Shown here: piece after piece, positions 23,546-35,550 of the stretch | Layout: every line of letters starts with the position of its first letter | Numbering within the stretch: the first letter of the stretch is position 1 | Source: Bactrocera neohumeralis | Lineage: Eukaryota; Arthropoda; Insecta; Diptera; Tephritidae | Assembly: GCF_024586455.1 (NCBI RefSeq) | Contig: NC_065921.1 | Coordinates: forward strand, 5,208,001 to 5,272,000 | Length of the DNA: 64,000 bases | Direction of reading: 5' to 3' | Notes under the pieces: generated by a model | Databases searched by the model: none | What the model was told of the DNA's origin: nothing | Seen by the model: the letters and a program-made list of their open reading frames with translations, nothing else | Position numbers and translations under genes: made by a program

Positions 23546-24929
23546 AGATAGTACTACTGAACAGTATGAGTTATGTAACACACATGTATGTATGTATGTA
23601 TACATTGTACGGCATATATAAAATACACAGCCAACAACTCTTGAAATGCGGTCATTCATCACACGAAAGGAATAGTTGATAAATAAAATAACCTATTTTA
23701 CTCAAGCAAAACAGAAACAACAAAGATTTACTTTCATTTTCAATGCGGTTGCATGAAAAATTCATAGGAAAACAGAGAAGCACACGCACCGACACATAAC
23801 GCCAGGGCATATACAAGTACATATGCCAATGAGGCTACTTAACTGCGGCGGGGCGTGCTGGTGGGCGTGAAAGAAAGTAGCACGCACACAGGCCCAACGT
23901 ATTCAGGGGTCATATGAAAAATGCATGGCCACATGCAAAATCGGCAGCGGCAAATGCAAAAAAGGGAATTCCAAGAAATTACAAGAAAATCGACAAAATT
24001 AAAAGTTGCGCAAACTGTAAAAAAAAGTAGAAAAACAAAAAAAAAAAAAATATTGCAATGCTGCATCGAAATATCTACAACACATTGACGCTGGGAGGGC
24101 AATAATTTGACGCCATTATCGATGGAGGTTACAAGCTGTGGTGGCGGCGATGCACCAATTACGCTTGAACATGCACAAAGCTTGTAGTCGCTGGTTTGCA
24201 TGCACACATATTTACATATGTATGTACATATATACCATAGGTGTATGGCAGCGCTTGCACTCGTATATGTAATTAATGTGGGTGCAGGGTCGGTCCTCAA
24301 ACTTACATACAATATAAGTTGACCGATTTGTCGTTCACTGTGGACGCCGTTTCATCGAAATCGCCCACACACAATGCTTGTTTGTTTGTATTCTTATTAT
24401 ATACTGAGTACTATAACAGTACATAAGTATTATAAGAGTATTTTAAGGCAAGGAATTCTCAAAAAATCGATAAGTGACACATTTAGTATTTTGAAGAACA
24501 GCTGGAAAATTTCACAAATCTAGACTATTTTTAAACAAAATAATATGCATCAGAAAATCATCTTTTTCTCGATATTTATGAATTTTCAATTAATTACAAC
24601 TACCAAAAACCTAGAGACTAATACTATGTTTAGACCGACACTTAATCACACGATTTCGGCTGTTGAGTAAACAAACAAATTTATTTTTACAGGAATCTTA
24701 CCTCACTAATCTTATAAAAAATTTATCAAGATTTTAAAAGAATACGCCATACAAAAATGACAGTTCGAAATCACTTCATCGGAGTTCACAGTTGATGACA
24801 CTAAGGGAAAAAAATGTAAACAAACAAATTTATTTTTACAGAAATGAATCTAATTTCACCTGAAAATCGACTTCCCAAATGAAAAAATGCGTCCCTTATT
24901 TGCACGCAACAAAAGTAAACCGATAAAGA

Positions 24930-25985
24930 CAGCAAAAGACGCCTTTATTCGCGCTCTTTTGTCATTTCTCTTCAGTAAAGTTTGCCATTTCAGCATGGAA
25001 AGATATGCGATCCAACAACGATTCGAAATTATTGATATTTATTCCGGAATTCGGAGTCAGTGGCCTCAACGTTAAGAACGCCACATCCAATTTATGGTCG
25101 TCATAATCGGTCTGTCAGATCAACAATTTAGTGTCTAGTAGAAAAATTAAGTCCACAGGCACAGTACAAAATGTTTCCGTGCCAGTGAGACAAAGAGTGC
25201 CCGTAGTGTCGAGAATATTGCTGTCGCTAGCGCATCAATTGAGGAAGACCCAAATCAGTTTCTCACACGTCGTTTTCAAGCGTTGGGCACCTCTGTGATG
25301 TCGTTGCGAAAAGATCTTGGCCTAAAGCCTTACAAGATCAAATTTACGCAAAAACTGAAACCGCTTGACCACCAGAATCGTCATATGTTCGTGAATTGCG
25401 CTGAGCAACAACTTTAAAATGGTACGAATTTTCAACAAAAAATCATCTTAAATGACGAGGCTGATTTCTGGCTTAATGGCTTCATCAATAAGCAAAATAT
25501 ATGTTATTGATCAGAGAGCAATCCACACATACTCCATGAGTCACCAATGCATCCCGAAAAAATATAATAACCGAATATTTCTGGACCGAATTGGATGATA
25601 TAGACTTGAACAATATGTGGTTCGAACAGGACGGCGTCACAAGTCACGCAGCGAATGTCACAATCGATTTAATGAAAACCATGTTTGGTGAACGTGTTAT
25701 GCGATTTGACGCCATTAGACTATTTCCTGTGGGGCTACGTCAAGTCTATGGTCTATGCCAACAAGCCAGCGACGATAAACGAACTTCGTACGAATACCGA
25801 ACGTGAAATTGCAGCAGTATCGGCCGATTTATGCTTGAAACCCGTCGAAAATTGGGTTCAGCGACTGGACATCTGCAAGCGTACCCGTAGTAGTCATGCA
25901 AAATAAATCGAGTTTCATACATAATGGCTTCGAATGTACTTTCCCAGGAATAAATAATTTCATTCCAACTTTTATAGCGCTGATT
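24930..25985 (+). mobile_element. degenerate DD41D rosa-like mariner
   Basis: A sister of 15436-16575. Readable pieces are MERYAIQQRFEIIDIYSGIR, RMFVN-like text, LDDIDLNNMWFEQDGVTSHA and, after a 30-40 base deletion around the end of the catalytic core, CDLTPLDYFLWGYVKSMVYA and NELRTNTEREI. The last catalytic Asp (PLD) is present here but the gene is frameshifted around it. Left boundary near AAGACGCCTTTATT; right boundary not defined. Confidence 0.75.
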
Positions 25986-27750
25986 GAAACCCCGTTATAC
26001 ACATTATATGGTCTCTGGCCTTCTCTTCTAGGTGTAACAAACATCGGGGCAAACTTAAAATAGCCTGTTAGGGTTAAAAAATGCCAATAATTATCATCTC
26101 GATGATAGCAAGTATTCCTTTCTTAGGCGGAAGCGGTACAAAAGTCGGTAAGTCAGCTAGTTTTTAATCATTAGGGAAGTTATGGAGCCTTCGAAGCCGT
26201 ATTGCTTGTGTATTGTTATTTGGCATAGGGATCCAAAGAAATTCTAATTTGGTTTCTTGGTGATATTTTAAACGCTAAAGTCTTCAATTTCTTCATGACT
26301 CTATTATTTTATTTCATATCTTCTATAGTCTTTAACCACTCGCATTTTTTAGTACCGCCATTACGTAGCACGAAATAACTCTCTCAAAAAATGTTTAATT
26401 GCTTATCAAAAGCGCTTAATTATTATTTCTAAACGCAGTAAAGCTCAAAGGAAATTAAGCACAGAGGGAGTTCCTCGCGACCTCATTGTGTTCAAAAAAA
26501 ATTTCAAATTTCACATTTTCGTGCACGTGGAGCTTGCGGTTACAAGTGAAGAGCAGAGCATTGCATTGGGCAATTGAAGAGCTAAATTTAGCTAATTTGC
26601 GTGATTTTCAAGTTATCAGCTGCGGTGGAACGACGGAGCGGTGTATGCTAATTGCTGCAACAACAATAACAAACAAAAGCAGTACATCGAGCAGCTGCAG
26701 TCAGTTGCAGGCAAAAGCTGGTGTTCATTCACCGTTCACGGTCATCCCGGTCAAACGGCTGAGCCCATAAAAGCGGCCGACTAAAATGCGCTACTTCTGA
26801 TTATACAAATACGAATACTCAGAGCATATAACTATATGATTTGTATGTGTGAATGGGTATGCTACAATGAGTAAGTCTTGTGTACGAGTCAGAATTTATT
26901 TAAATTATTTGAGCGTTTTCTAAGAGATAACCGAGCGTGGGCAGCCGTTACTAACAGGCTGGCAGGAAGTGTTAATTGAAGTAAATATGCGATTTATTTG
27001 TCTACACACAGCTGAGGGGGGAGGGATCAGGTGCAACTCGGAGAGAAATCTAAGTAATTAGCACAAACATACATATTCATTGGTGTTTAAGTATACCTAT
27101 ATGTGAGCTTCAAAGAATTAATTAGAATTTCTGACTTGCAAGCAGCTCACAATTATTTCTAATTTTAATTGAAATCTGAATACCACGCCCTCAGTTTCTT
27201 TATAAATTATGGATAAATTATATGAAAACAAACCCTATTTCAGTTCTATGTAAAATGAAGCTCTGTATGAAAATTCTTTACCGAATCAGGCACGTGCTAA
27301 CAACTATACAATTATTATAAAAATAAAAGAAAAAATTATATTGTTATTACTGCAATTTCTATAAAAATTATTTTTAAAAGTTTCTGCCTAGTCATATACA
27401 TACTATATATCACAAAAAACAAATTGAGTTCAAATTCCTTAATATTTTCTAATTGTTGCTTATATAAGAAAATGACTTTGCTCAACTGTCAGTTCATATA
27501 AGCTCTCCTAAACTGCAAATACACACCGATGTAAGGCCGCGGACCGTGTCGTTTGACTCCATCACACTTGTGAATGTGCGAAAATATTACTTGTTAGGTA
27601 GAAGCAAAAATGAACTTGAAAACCTAGATTTGCATTTGATGAACTTTTTATATCCTCATCGGAGCGATATTTTGAAAACCATTCCTACGGTTGCTGAAAT
27701 ATGCGTGATCACCATCTACTACCGTGAAGATCTGTACTATCATCTAATAG

Positions 27751-28293
27751 CGGGATTCTGTAACCAGTCTCTAGTCTCTATGTGAGACATTTTGAGGCAA
27801 AGTCTCAATTTGAGACTAGTTACTATTCACTAAACAGTCTCTAGCGTTAGTCTCAAAATATTGAGACCTGGTAGTTAGCAGGTCACAAAACTAAAAAGAA
27901 CTCTTGTCTGCCATTTTGAATATACTGAATAGAGATCATCATAGATATTAATCGATTGTCGTTTCTTTATATTTTGTAAGCAACTCAAACACGAAAAGGC
28001 TAAAAATAAATCAATTTTACATAAATTTCGTAAATATTATGAAACAAAGTCAACATATATTTTTATTTTCATTGATAATTATGTTTTTTGACTATGTTAT
28101 AGAAAATTTAATATTTGTTATCGACATATTTATTTTCATTCAAGTGTAAAAACATCTCTGAATAATAAAATGTAATAGATTTTGTGACTGTCACTTACAG
28201 AATAGCAATATCATCTCAAGTCTCAAAAATTGTCTCTAACTTAAAATCTCAAATTTAGAGACTTGAGACTGTCTCAAGTTACAGAATCGCACG
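27751..28293. mobile_element. MITE with GTCTC/GAGAC subterminal repeats
   Basis: About 540 bases bounded by an inverted repeat with the exact core GATTCTGTAAC (27754-27764) and GTTACAGAATC (28278-28288). The outer 100 bases on each side are packed with GTCTC or GAGAC, often as GTCTCAA/TTGAGAC: eight on the left and five on the right. The middle is AT-rich without an ORF. This layout is that of a non-autonomous DNA transposon with subterminal transposase sites. The superfamily is not evident. Confidence 0.65.
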
Positions 28294-28476
28294 GTAAATA
28301 TGTATACTCTAACTGTAGAACACTATAGATGAACCTGTCGGTTTTATTAAACCATTAGTTCTTTTTTAAGTTTTTGAGGCTATTTAAAAAATTCTTCAGG
28401 GCTTTCATCTCAGTTTTCGAGGATGTTGATGGATGAGGAAAAAATTCTTGGCGGTTTCATCTTTGTTAAAATTTAC

Positions 28477-29717
28477 TACTGTGGTCAAAAAATAGTAAGA
28501 CTCTTGATTTAAATTTCGCTCGAAAACTTATTAGACGGAATATTTTTTTACGGGTTGGTATGACAGTCAGGGATATCTGTTCTAAATGTCACATCAAAAT
28601 AATGATTAGTGTTTAGTATACGCTTGTCTTTCTGAAGTACATAAAGTGCATTCGCCGATTTTTCCGATTAGTGAAATTATTCTAGAAGGAAGGTTCATTA
28701 AATTTTGTGTGCGCAATTAAATTTCTGGTGCCGAAATGTGATGAATGTTGGAAAAGGCCTTTGGTGTTAATTGTTTGTCGTGAGCCAGTGTTTTTGAGCT
28801 TGAGAGTTGAGAACGTGTTGACGAAACACGTCCAGGACGGCTATCAACATCACATCAATAAAATAAAGGAAACGTTGCTTCAGGATCGACGATTAACAGT
28901 CAGAGATATTACTGGCATTGTTGGAATATTGGGAGGATCAGTTAAAACCATTTTAAAGATCATTTGAGCCTCAGAAAAGTGAAAGCACGATTGATATCAA
29001 AAACACTAAATTTTTTCGAAAAAACAGCGTCGCATATAGGTCTGTGAAACAATGGTTTTCTGACTACCAGGATTTCACGAAACGTATTATAACTTGCGAT
29101 AAGTCTTGAATCTATGCTTTCAACCCGGAAACAGACGATAAATCGGCCGAATATCGTGGTAAATGTGAGCCGCAACCGAAAAACCACGTCAAAGCAGGTT
29201 AAAAATCAAGGTTATGTTGACAGTTTCTTCGATTATCGAGATGTGGTGGGCTCCGAAAGCATTCTGACCGACCAAGCTGTAAACAACGAATACTATTTGC
29301 CTTTGCCCGAAGCTATTTGTAAAACGAGGCAGGAATTATGGGTCGACCACTCTTGGTTTTTGCACGACGATCATGATTTAATGATTCTTCGTGAGTTTTC
29401 CGCAAATATCCAACCAATATCGCACCGCAACCATCGTATTCGCCTAATTTTGCTCCGTGTGACTTCTGGCTATTCAGCAAACTCAAACGACCGCTCCGGG
29501 GAAACCGCTTTGAGTCAAATCCAGACCTTAAGAGTGAATCGTTACGAGTATTTAAGGCTGTTCATGAAGGAACAACTGTTTCGAGGAATCGAAAAAAACG
29601 TAAAAGAGAATAGCGGCCAACGGGAATACTTTGAGGCGGAAGAAATAGATTTTGAAGAATAAATTAAGAATTTTAAAATTTTGGACAGAGTCTTACTATT
29701 TTTTTTTATCTTAGTAC
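28477..29717 (+). mobile_element. nearly full-length mariner (TGGTCAAAAAATAGTAAGA ends), broken
   Basis: Terminal inverted repeats carry AAAAATAGTAAGACTC on the left and its complement near 29685-29710 on the right, with TA at both junctions; total about 1240 bases. Translation gives INKIKETLLQDRRLTVRDIT, a helix-turn-helix N-terminus, then FFDYRDVVGSESILTDQAVN, EYYLPLPEAI, ELWVDHSWFLHDDHD where the second catalytic Asp region HHDNAPSH has decayed, and a tail with REYFEAEEIDFEE. Several frameshifts. It lies in MESK2 intron 1, in the opposite orientation to the gene. Confidence 0.85.
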
Positions 29718-31151
29718 ACTTTTTTGTAAGTACAAGGAAGCGAAACCTAATGTCTCAATGTCCCGTCGTATTCCTAACATAGAGATAAGTTGATAGGATA
29801 AGATGAACAATTATAATCAACTTTATTCAAACTACTTTCACATATTATTCAACCCAAGAGCAGCAAATTTTTCTATATATCAGAGAAATAATAGTATTCG
29901 CCGATATTTTCATCAACATCTGCTGTTGCAAAATTCTCTTTTAAATAACAATAATCTGAACCTTGAACTTCGGAATAAAATTAAAGAGTTTATTTTATCC
30001 ATGGTCAAATTGTGTTGCATGAAAAGCTCCACAGCAAAGAAGCTTTCGCAGACCAGCCTATTTTGATGTCATATATGGCATTTATGGAATTTGGAAACCT
30101 CTTATGTATGATCGTTTCTCAAAATCCAGATAAGACGCAAGAGGTCAGTTGTTATTATTTTTTCAAATTACCTAAATGTAGGCCCTTCAAAATGTTTCAA
30201 CTTTCCAATGTCTACTGACTTCGCGTTTTAGTTTTTCTATAATATTCCAGTTGACTAACGTAAAACAGTTGTCACCCTGTATGAGATGCCATCCAGCGAA
30301 ATGCATATGAAAACATGTAATATATGCATGACAGAAACGGTAAATGAGTCAATGTGAAATGCGATCGAACAGCGATTGGCCGCACGAATGTAATTAAATA
30401 TAACAGCTAAGGGAAATTGCAAAACGACCTGCGGAAAGAGCACTGCAACTCGCCACTCAGCTCCAATGAAAATGTGATAAACATTTATGAAATTACAGTG
30501 CATAATTTACGCAGGCACTAGCCGGTGTATGCGTATATCGTGTTTGTGTTTGTGTGCATGTACCTGACATATTCAAACACAGAATGGCTTGTTGTTGCTG
30601 TGAACGTCGATGGCTGATGGTGCTTTGCTGATAACTGATGACTAACTTTGTTAATGACCATAATGACATTGTTGTTGTTGCTGGTGTTGGTGTTGGTAAT
30701 GGTGAAAAAGTGGTAACTAAAGTGTAATATATAAAGTATTTTGTAATATTCACGCAACAATAATTGACTTTGTTCCAGTAAGCAACAACTTTTTGCAGCG
30801 CACCACACGGGGCCGCTTGCTGCTCACGCCGAGCGATGCCCAGTGAAATGGGCGAAATGACCTAATAGCACAGGGACCCACGCTGTGGGTATAAAGTGCA
30901 ATTTCACTGAAAATTCGTACGAAAGCAGAGGTCAAAAAGTCAAAAGCAAACGCACACACATACCCCCTAGCACTCACATTGGCAGTTTTGCACATGTATG
31001 GGTTTGTGTGTGAGTGTGTGTGTGCAAAGCAAACGGCTGTAAGTATTAAATAAGTACATAATTCCATTTATTCATGACAGTGGTTCCAATTGCAGCTGCT
31101 TGTGGCAACATTGACATGCATATATTACATTTACATATGTAAATTCGCCAA

Positions 31152-31172
31152 CAGCAGCAGCAGCAGCAGCAG
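31152..31172. repeat. (CAG)7 microsatellite
   Basis: Seven CAG units in a repeat-poor part of MESK2 intron 1. The ORFs running through it on the minus strand (leucine run) are not convincing genes. Confidence 0.9.
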
Positions 31173-32879
31173 TTTGGTCAATGGACACGAGTGAGCGAGC
31201 GCGCGAGGGACGGCGCGTGGTGCTACAACACCAGCAGCAAGCGCTGCTTGGCGTTCAAGTGTCGTTAGCTTGTTGGAAATTGGAATATGGAATTGACCAA
31301 CTGCGCCAGATTTGCGCAATGCCAAGCAAGAAATTGTGCAATATTTAAACGAGCATGCAACAACAAAAAGCGCAATCATTTGAAGAGTAGCTGACACAGG
31401 CGAGAGCTGGCGCTGGAGGGCACAACCGCCCGAACTAGCGCAAATAAGCACAAGAAGCGAGTACTCAGTGCGAAAAACACACCCAAAAAGAAGAACAAAA
31501 TGGCACACAATCGAAATGGAATCAAGTGCAGGCAGCATGTGGCAAGTGGCAAGTGGCAAAATGACATGTTCGTGCATTTACAAAAGCACGTATGCAGAGT
31601 TACAATGCCACTTTGGGCTGTCAACCCGGCCAACCAATCAAACGACGGGCGACGAGTCAGTCAGCCGGGTCATTACTAGCCATCGACTGCAACGACCAAG
31701 CCACTTAACACAGTCACTCGACATTTTCGTGCGATTTATTTGGTGCCACATGCTTGCCACCAGCAATTGAACTTGCGCCCAGCCGTTTGGAAATGTGCAA
31801 AACAAAAAAGAAGAAAAAGCACGACTCATGTAATACGCTGAGAGCAGTTTGCCAATGAATGTGGTCCCAACAGCGACAAAAGGGGTAAAAAGATGCGAAA
31901 TGGAAGTGCGGGTAAGCAAAAACAATAAAAGAAGGCATCTCAAATGAACTGAACTGCAACAAATTATTGACAAAACAATGCGCATATGCGAAGTCGTATT
32001 TTGTGGCATGTGGCACCAACAATTGCCTTGACGTCGCTGCTGCCGTAATGTTGATTTACTAGCTCGATAGCGTCGATTTTATTGGACGCCACGCTCGTTT
32101 GCCTGCTTGTTGTCTCTCTGTGTACAATTGGGTGCCTTGCGAGCGGTTCACCAAATTCACAAACACGCTGTTGCCTTGAACTTTTCCATTGATTTGCCTC
32201 CTCTTGTGTATTGTGCCGTCGTTTCAGGCACGACAAGTCACAGAAATTTGAATATTATTCCCACTAATCAAATCAATATTACAACGAAATCACAGTTGGC
32301 ATTTGCAATTATACTTTATATATCATATGTTTTAGGTTTGGTTAATTTATTTGACGAAGGAGCTTGCCATAATGACAGTGCAATTAATTTAAGTGCTATT
32401 TAAATTTGTAATGGACTTATGAATGAGAAATTGGTCATAAAGCAATTCGGCATTTTTAATCGTGACTGTTTGCTGAATCATACTTTGAAGAAACCTTAAA
32501 CAACACCGCTTCTTGCCGGTGATTTTGAGAATCGTAGATCAATACTTTACAGGAGTAGTAGAAATTTCATAAACATTTTAGGTTCATTTTAGATCTAAGC
32601 ATGTGATCCTCGTATTAATAAATGGACTTCTACATGCACGCAATAGTCAAGTATACATACCATCTGATCGAAACTGACAAACCTCCTCAGTAAACACCTC
32701 TTTTGTGACCTCTACTCGATGTTGTTTCCCAACATATTCAGGTGGTTTGCTACGATTATAGTTACTCTGACCCGCTCATACCTACAACATTAACCAACAT
32801 GTGTGGAGTCGATATATAGGAAAAGTTAAGATCCTTAGAGACAGCCAACATGACGATTTTAAGCACTTTTTCGATGTGA

Positions 32880-33229
32880 AAGCATAACAATAGGAGATGG
32901 TGAACCCAATTCCCCAATTGATGACGTTTGGTATCCCCGCAAAACTAACGCCACTGTGTAAACTGAAGGCAGGACGTCTCCGAGCCGTTCGATACAAAAC
33001 GAGGTTTCAGCAAGGCGACTCCCTACCGTGCGACTTCTGCAATCTACTGCTGAAGAAAATAATTCGAACTGCAGAGCTGAATAGGTAAAATATTCTAAAA
33101 CAGTCAACAATTGCTGGCTTACGCCGATGACATCGATATTATTGGCCAAACAACCGCGCCGTTAGTTCCGCTTTCTGCAGACTGTACCAGACAAATCGGT
33201 CTGGTAGTGAACGAGGGCAAGACGAACTA
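32880..33229 (+). mobile_element. LINE reverse transcriptase, 5' part, split by mariner
   Basis: Broken plus-frame RT sequence with FQQGDSLPCDFCNLLLKKII, RTAELNR and, at about 33118-33150, AYADDIDIIGQT, the catalytic YADD box of non-LTR reverse transcriptases. It runs to GKTNY at 33229, where a mariner interrupts it, and continues at 33670. The upstream RT blocks are decayed and the endonuclease part is absent. Confidence 0.8.
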
Positions 33230-33669
33230 CAGGGTTTGTCTGGAAAGCCCTGGTTTTCTCCCGCCGCGACTGTTCTTCGGAGCGTAGGCGACTGTATTCG
33301 GTAGAGGGCGTTCCTAGCTAACGAACAAGCGGCTAGCAGTTGTCTCCGAGCACGACGTCAGAACAAACATTTTCGCGCGACGTGTTTGTGTGAGTGATGC
33401 AAGCTGAAAATACAGCGTTCATTATAGCAGAGTTAAGAGATTAAATTTTGTGTGAAACTCAGTAAATCTGCTACGGAGACGTTTGATATGATCAAGCAGG
33501 CTTACCCAGATGTTGCTTTGGCAAGAAGTGGTATGTTTCGGTGGCACCAGGCCTTTTTGGAGGGCCTCGCCCAAAAACAGGAAGAATAAGCAAATCTAAA
33601 GTGAAAACGGTGCTCATTGTCTTCTTTGACATCAAAGGCTTCGTCCTATTACTTTCCGAACAAACCCTG
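33230..33669 (+). mobile_element. 440-bp deleted mariner inserted in the LINE
   Basis: Ends CAGGGTTTGTCTGGAAAG and CTTTCCGAACAAACCCTG are inverted repeats; TA is duplicated (33228-33229 and 33670-33671). Only the N-terminal transposase region (SATETFDMIKQAYPDVALAR, FRWHQAFLEGL) and the right end remain; the catalytic part is deleted. It is the same family as 22515-23391. Confidence 0.88.
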
Positions 33670-34330
33670 TATCTTCTGTCATCAAACAAAAAGTAGTCGC
33701 ATTTGCTACTTGGCTCACACGTCACTGTTGACAGTCATAACTTTGAAGTTATAGATAATTTCATTTATCTTGGCGTTAAGACCACCAACGCAGAATAAAT
33801 CTTTCCAACAGGTGCTACTTCGGACTGAGTAGGTAATTGAGAAGTAAAGTCCTCTCTCGACGAACAAAGGTCAAATTCTATGTCACTTATTATTACCGTC
33901 CTGCTATATGGTGCAGAGGAATGGACGATGACAACATCTAATTAGTTGGCGTTACGAGTTTTCGAGAAAAAGGTTCTTCGGAAGATTAATGGTCTTTTGA
34001 GCATTGTCAAAGGCGAATACCGCAGTCGATTGAACGATAAACTGTACGGGATATACTATACGACGACATTGACATAGTTCACTGGCTAAGTCATGTCGTC
34101 CGAATAGATGAAAACACTCGAGCTCTGAGAGTATTCGACGCAGTAATCGCCGGGTTGGCAAAAGAAGAGGATGACTTCACTTTTTTGGAAATAGCAGATG
34201 GGGAAGGACCTGGCTACATCTGAAATCTCCACTTGGCGCCAAACAGCGAAAAGGAAGAACGACTGGCGCGCTGTTGTCAACTCGGCTATAACCGCGTAAA
34301 CGCTGTTGACACCAATAAAAAAGAAAAAGA
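33670..34330 (+). mobile_element. LINE reverse transcriptase, 3' part
   Basis: Removing the mariner and one TA copy joins GKTNY to LLSSNK in frame. The rest carries the decayed family blocks DSHNFEVIDNFIYLG, NRCYFGLSR, LLYGAEEWTM, VFEKKVLRKI and the end AANRDDW-like region, then a 3' tail of AAAAGAAAAAG at 34318-34330. The same 3' tail occurs at about 50690. It belongs to the EN/RT elements often annotated in tephritids as craniofacial development protein 2-like. Confidence 0.8.
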
Positions 34331-34665
34331 ACCCCAAAATTTCTTAAACGGCCACCTGAAGTGCAAAATATCATATGTAACGGTATGGAAAACAATGTTG
34401 GTAGCCTTGACATCACATACTCGTCTTACAAGCTTTGAACTGCTAAATATGAATTTTCTGTCTATTTATAAACATTTCATAAATGCGTGCGTTATTAGTA
34501 AGTGAAATTAAGTTTAGAGGAATTTTTTATTACATTTTTACAATATACAATTTTAGTAAAGCAAACGAACAAAAGCAACAAAAACAAGCAACAAATTAAC
34601 TGCATTCCTTTATATCAACGGTAATTTGCTAGTTAATAAAACGGTTCAGACATTGTTTCGCTTAC

Positions 34666-34901
34666 CTTGATCCAACAATGGTGGCCTGACGGCCATTGGT
34701 CGTCGTTAGCAAATCGTCGGTATCCTGGGAACTACCATTTGTTGTGCCGACCACCTGACCAATAGCGCGTTTCATCGATTCGAAAACCGAGTGTGGACCG
34801 GTCGGCTCTGTGGTGGACTGATAGATGGCGCCACCACTGCCATCGGGACCATTGGTGCCGGCGCTATCGAGCGCCGTGTAGCCGCCTTCGGACTGCGGCA
34901 T
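34666..34901 (-). CDS. MESK2: MESK2 exon 1: N-terminus of the long isoform (gene entry)
   Basis: MESK2 (Misexpression suppressor of KSR 2; NDRG family, named in Drosophila from a screen linked to Ras/KSR signalling). This exon starts at ATG 34901-34899 (TTGAAGATGC) and ends GGATCAAG|GTAAGC, coding for MPQSEGGYTALDSAGTNGPD and on to TNGRQATIVGS, 78 residues plus two bases. It is Gly/Ser/Thr-rich and probably disordered. Joining 34901-34666, 14678-14595, 13504-13311, 11867-11747, 11292-10728, 10657-10573 and 1545-1460 gives about 456 residues: disordered N-terminus (1-108), NDRG alpha/beta-hydrolase domain (about 125-428), and a basic, Ser-rich tail. All junctions are GT-AG and phase-compatible. 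NDRG proteins are cytosolic and catalytically dead; the nucleophile serine is absent here. No disabling change was seen in any exon. Confidence 0.93.
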
Positions 34902-35550
34902 CTTCAAAGCAACTCAACACTTCAACACCAACAAACGAATTTTGTTTCCTGCAACTGCTGCTACTTTCCCTTTCTTCTTTTTCAATTGGCTTTAGAATTC
35001 GTGTGGTGATTTGTTGTAGCTTTTATTGTTCTTGTATTGCTTGTTGCACAGGTGCTTGGTGGCTGTATAATGAGTGGCACTTGTGGTAGTCGATATGTTT
35101 GTGTATGCGTGTGTGTGTGTCTGTGGCTGAGGCCAAACTGTGCTGATGTGTCACTCCTGGCGTTGTGTCGGCGTTTGGGCTTGAGCTTGCTTGTTTTCTT
35201 TCTTTTACTTTTATTACATGTTTAAATATTTTATTTTACAAAATGCAGTTATACGGCAATCAGGCAAACAGGCAGACAATCCAATAGGCAGGCAGTGGTG
35301 CATTTTTATCATTTTATATAATTTTTTAAGAAATGCATTTTATTTTTTTCATTTATTTATACATATAGTTTTACAGTTCGTTTAAGTATACACATACATA
35401 CATATAGGTAAATATGTAAGTGTGTATATAACGGTTATTGATGTATTTTAAATTGGGTTGTTAGGCGGTATTGCGTTTGTTGCATAGCGCGTGTTGTGAG
35501 TGCAGTTTTGGTTATTTGGTTTGTTTTGGAACGTCAGCGAGCGCAAATGA
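34902..35550 (-). promoter_or_regulatory. MESK2: 5' UTR and proximal promoter candidate of MESK2
   Basis: Upstream of the exon 1 ATG the minus strand is rich in CAACA and AAC, typical of fly 5' UTRs, with no splice acceptor that I favour over continuous transcription. TCATTT at 35550-35545 fits the initiator consensus TCAKTY and lies where composition changes. There is no obvious TATA box. GT runs at 35100-35120 (CA on the transcribed strand) fall inside the UTR. The start site is a guess. Confidence 0.35.

Larger units (their letters stand above)
14679..34665 (-). other. MESK2: MESK2 intron 1 (about 20 kb)
   Basis: The intron between exon 1 and exon 2. Recognisable contents are listed separately: mariner remnants, LINE fragments, a GTCTC-repeat MITE and a nested mariner. 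The parts 16580-20300, 26000-27750 and 29720-32880 contain no element I recognise. Several stretches there (for example 18280-18500, 19190-19340, 30250-32250) are less AT-rich and repeat-poor, as expected of intronic regulatory DNA, but no specific site can be named. Confidence 0.6.

Noticed and set aside
23839..24312. 157-codon minus-strand ORF
   Set aside because: Cys/Phe/Tyr-rich translation of AT-rich and simple-repeat DNA, with no motif, no start context and no splice support.
31131..31577. 148-codon minus-strand ORF with leucine run
   Set aside because: The leucine run is the (CAG)7 repeat read in another frame; overlapping frames on both strands are equally open.
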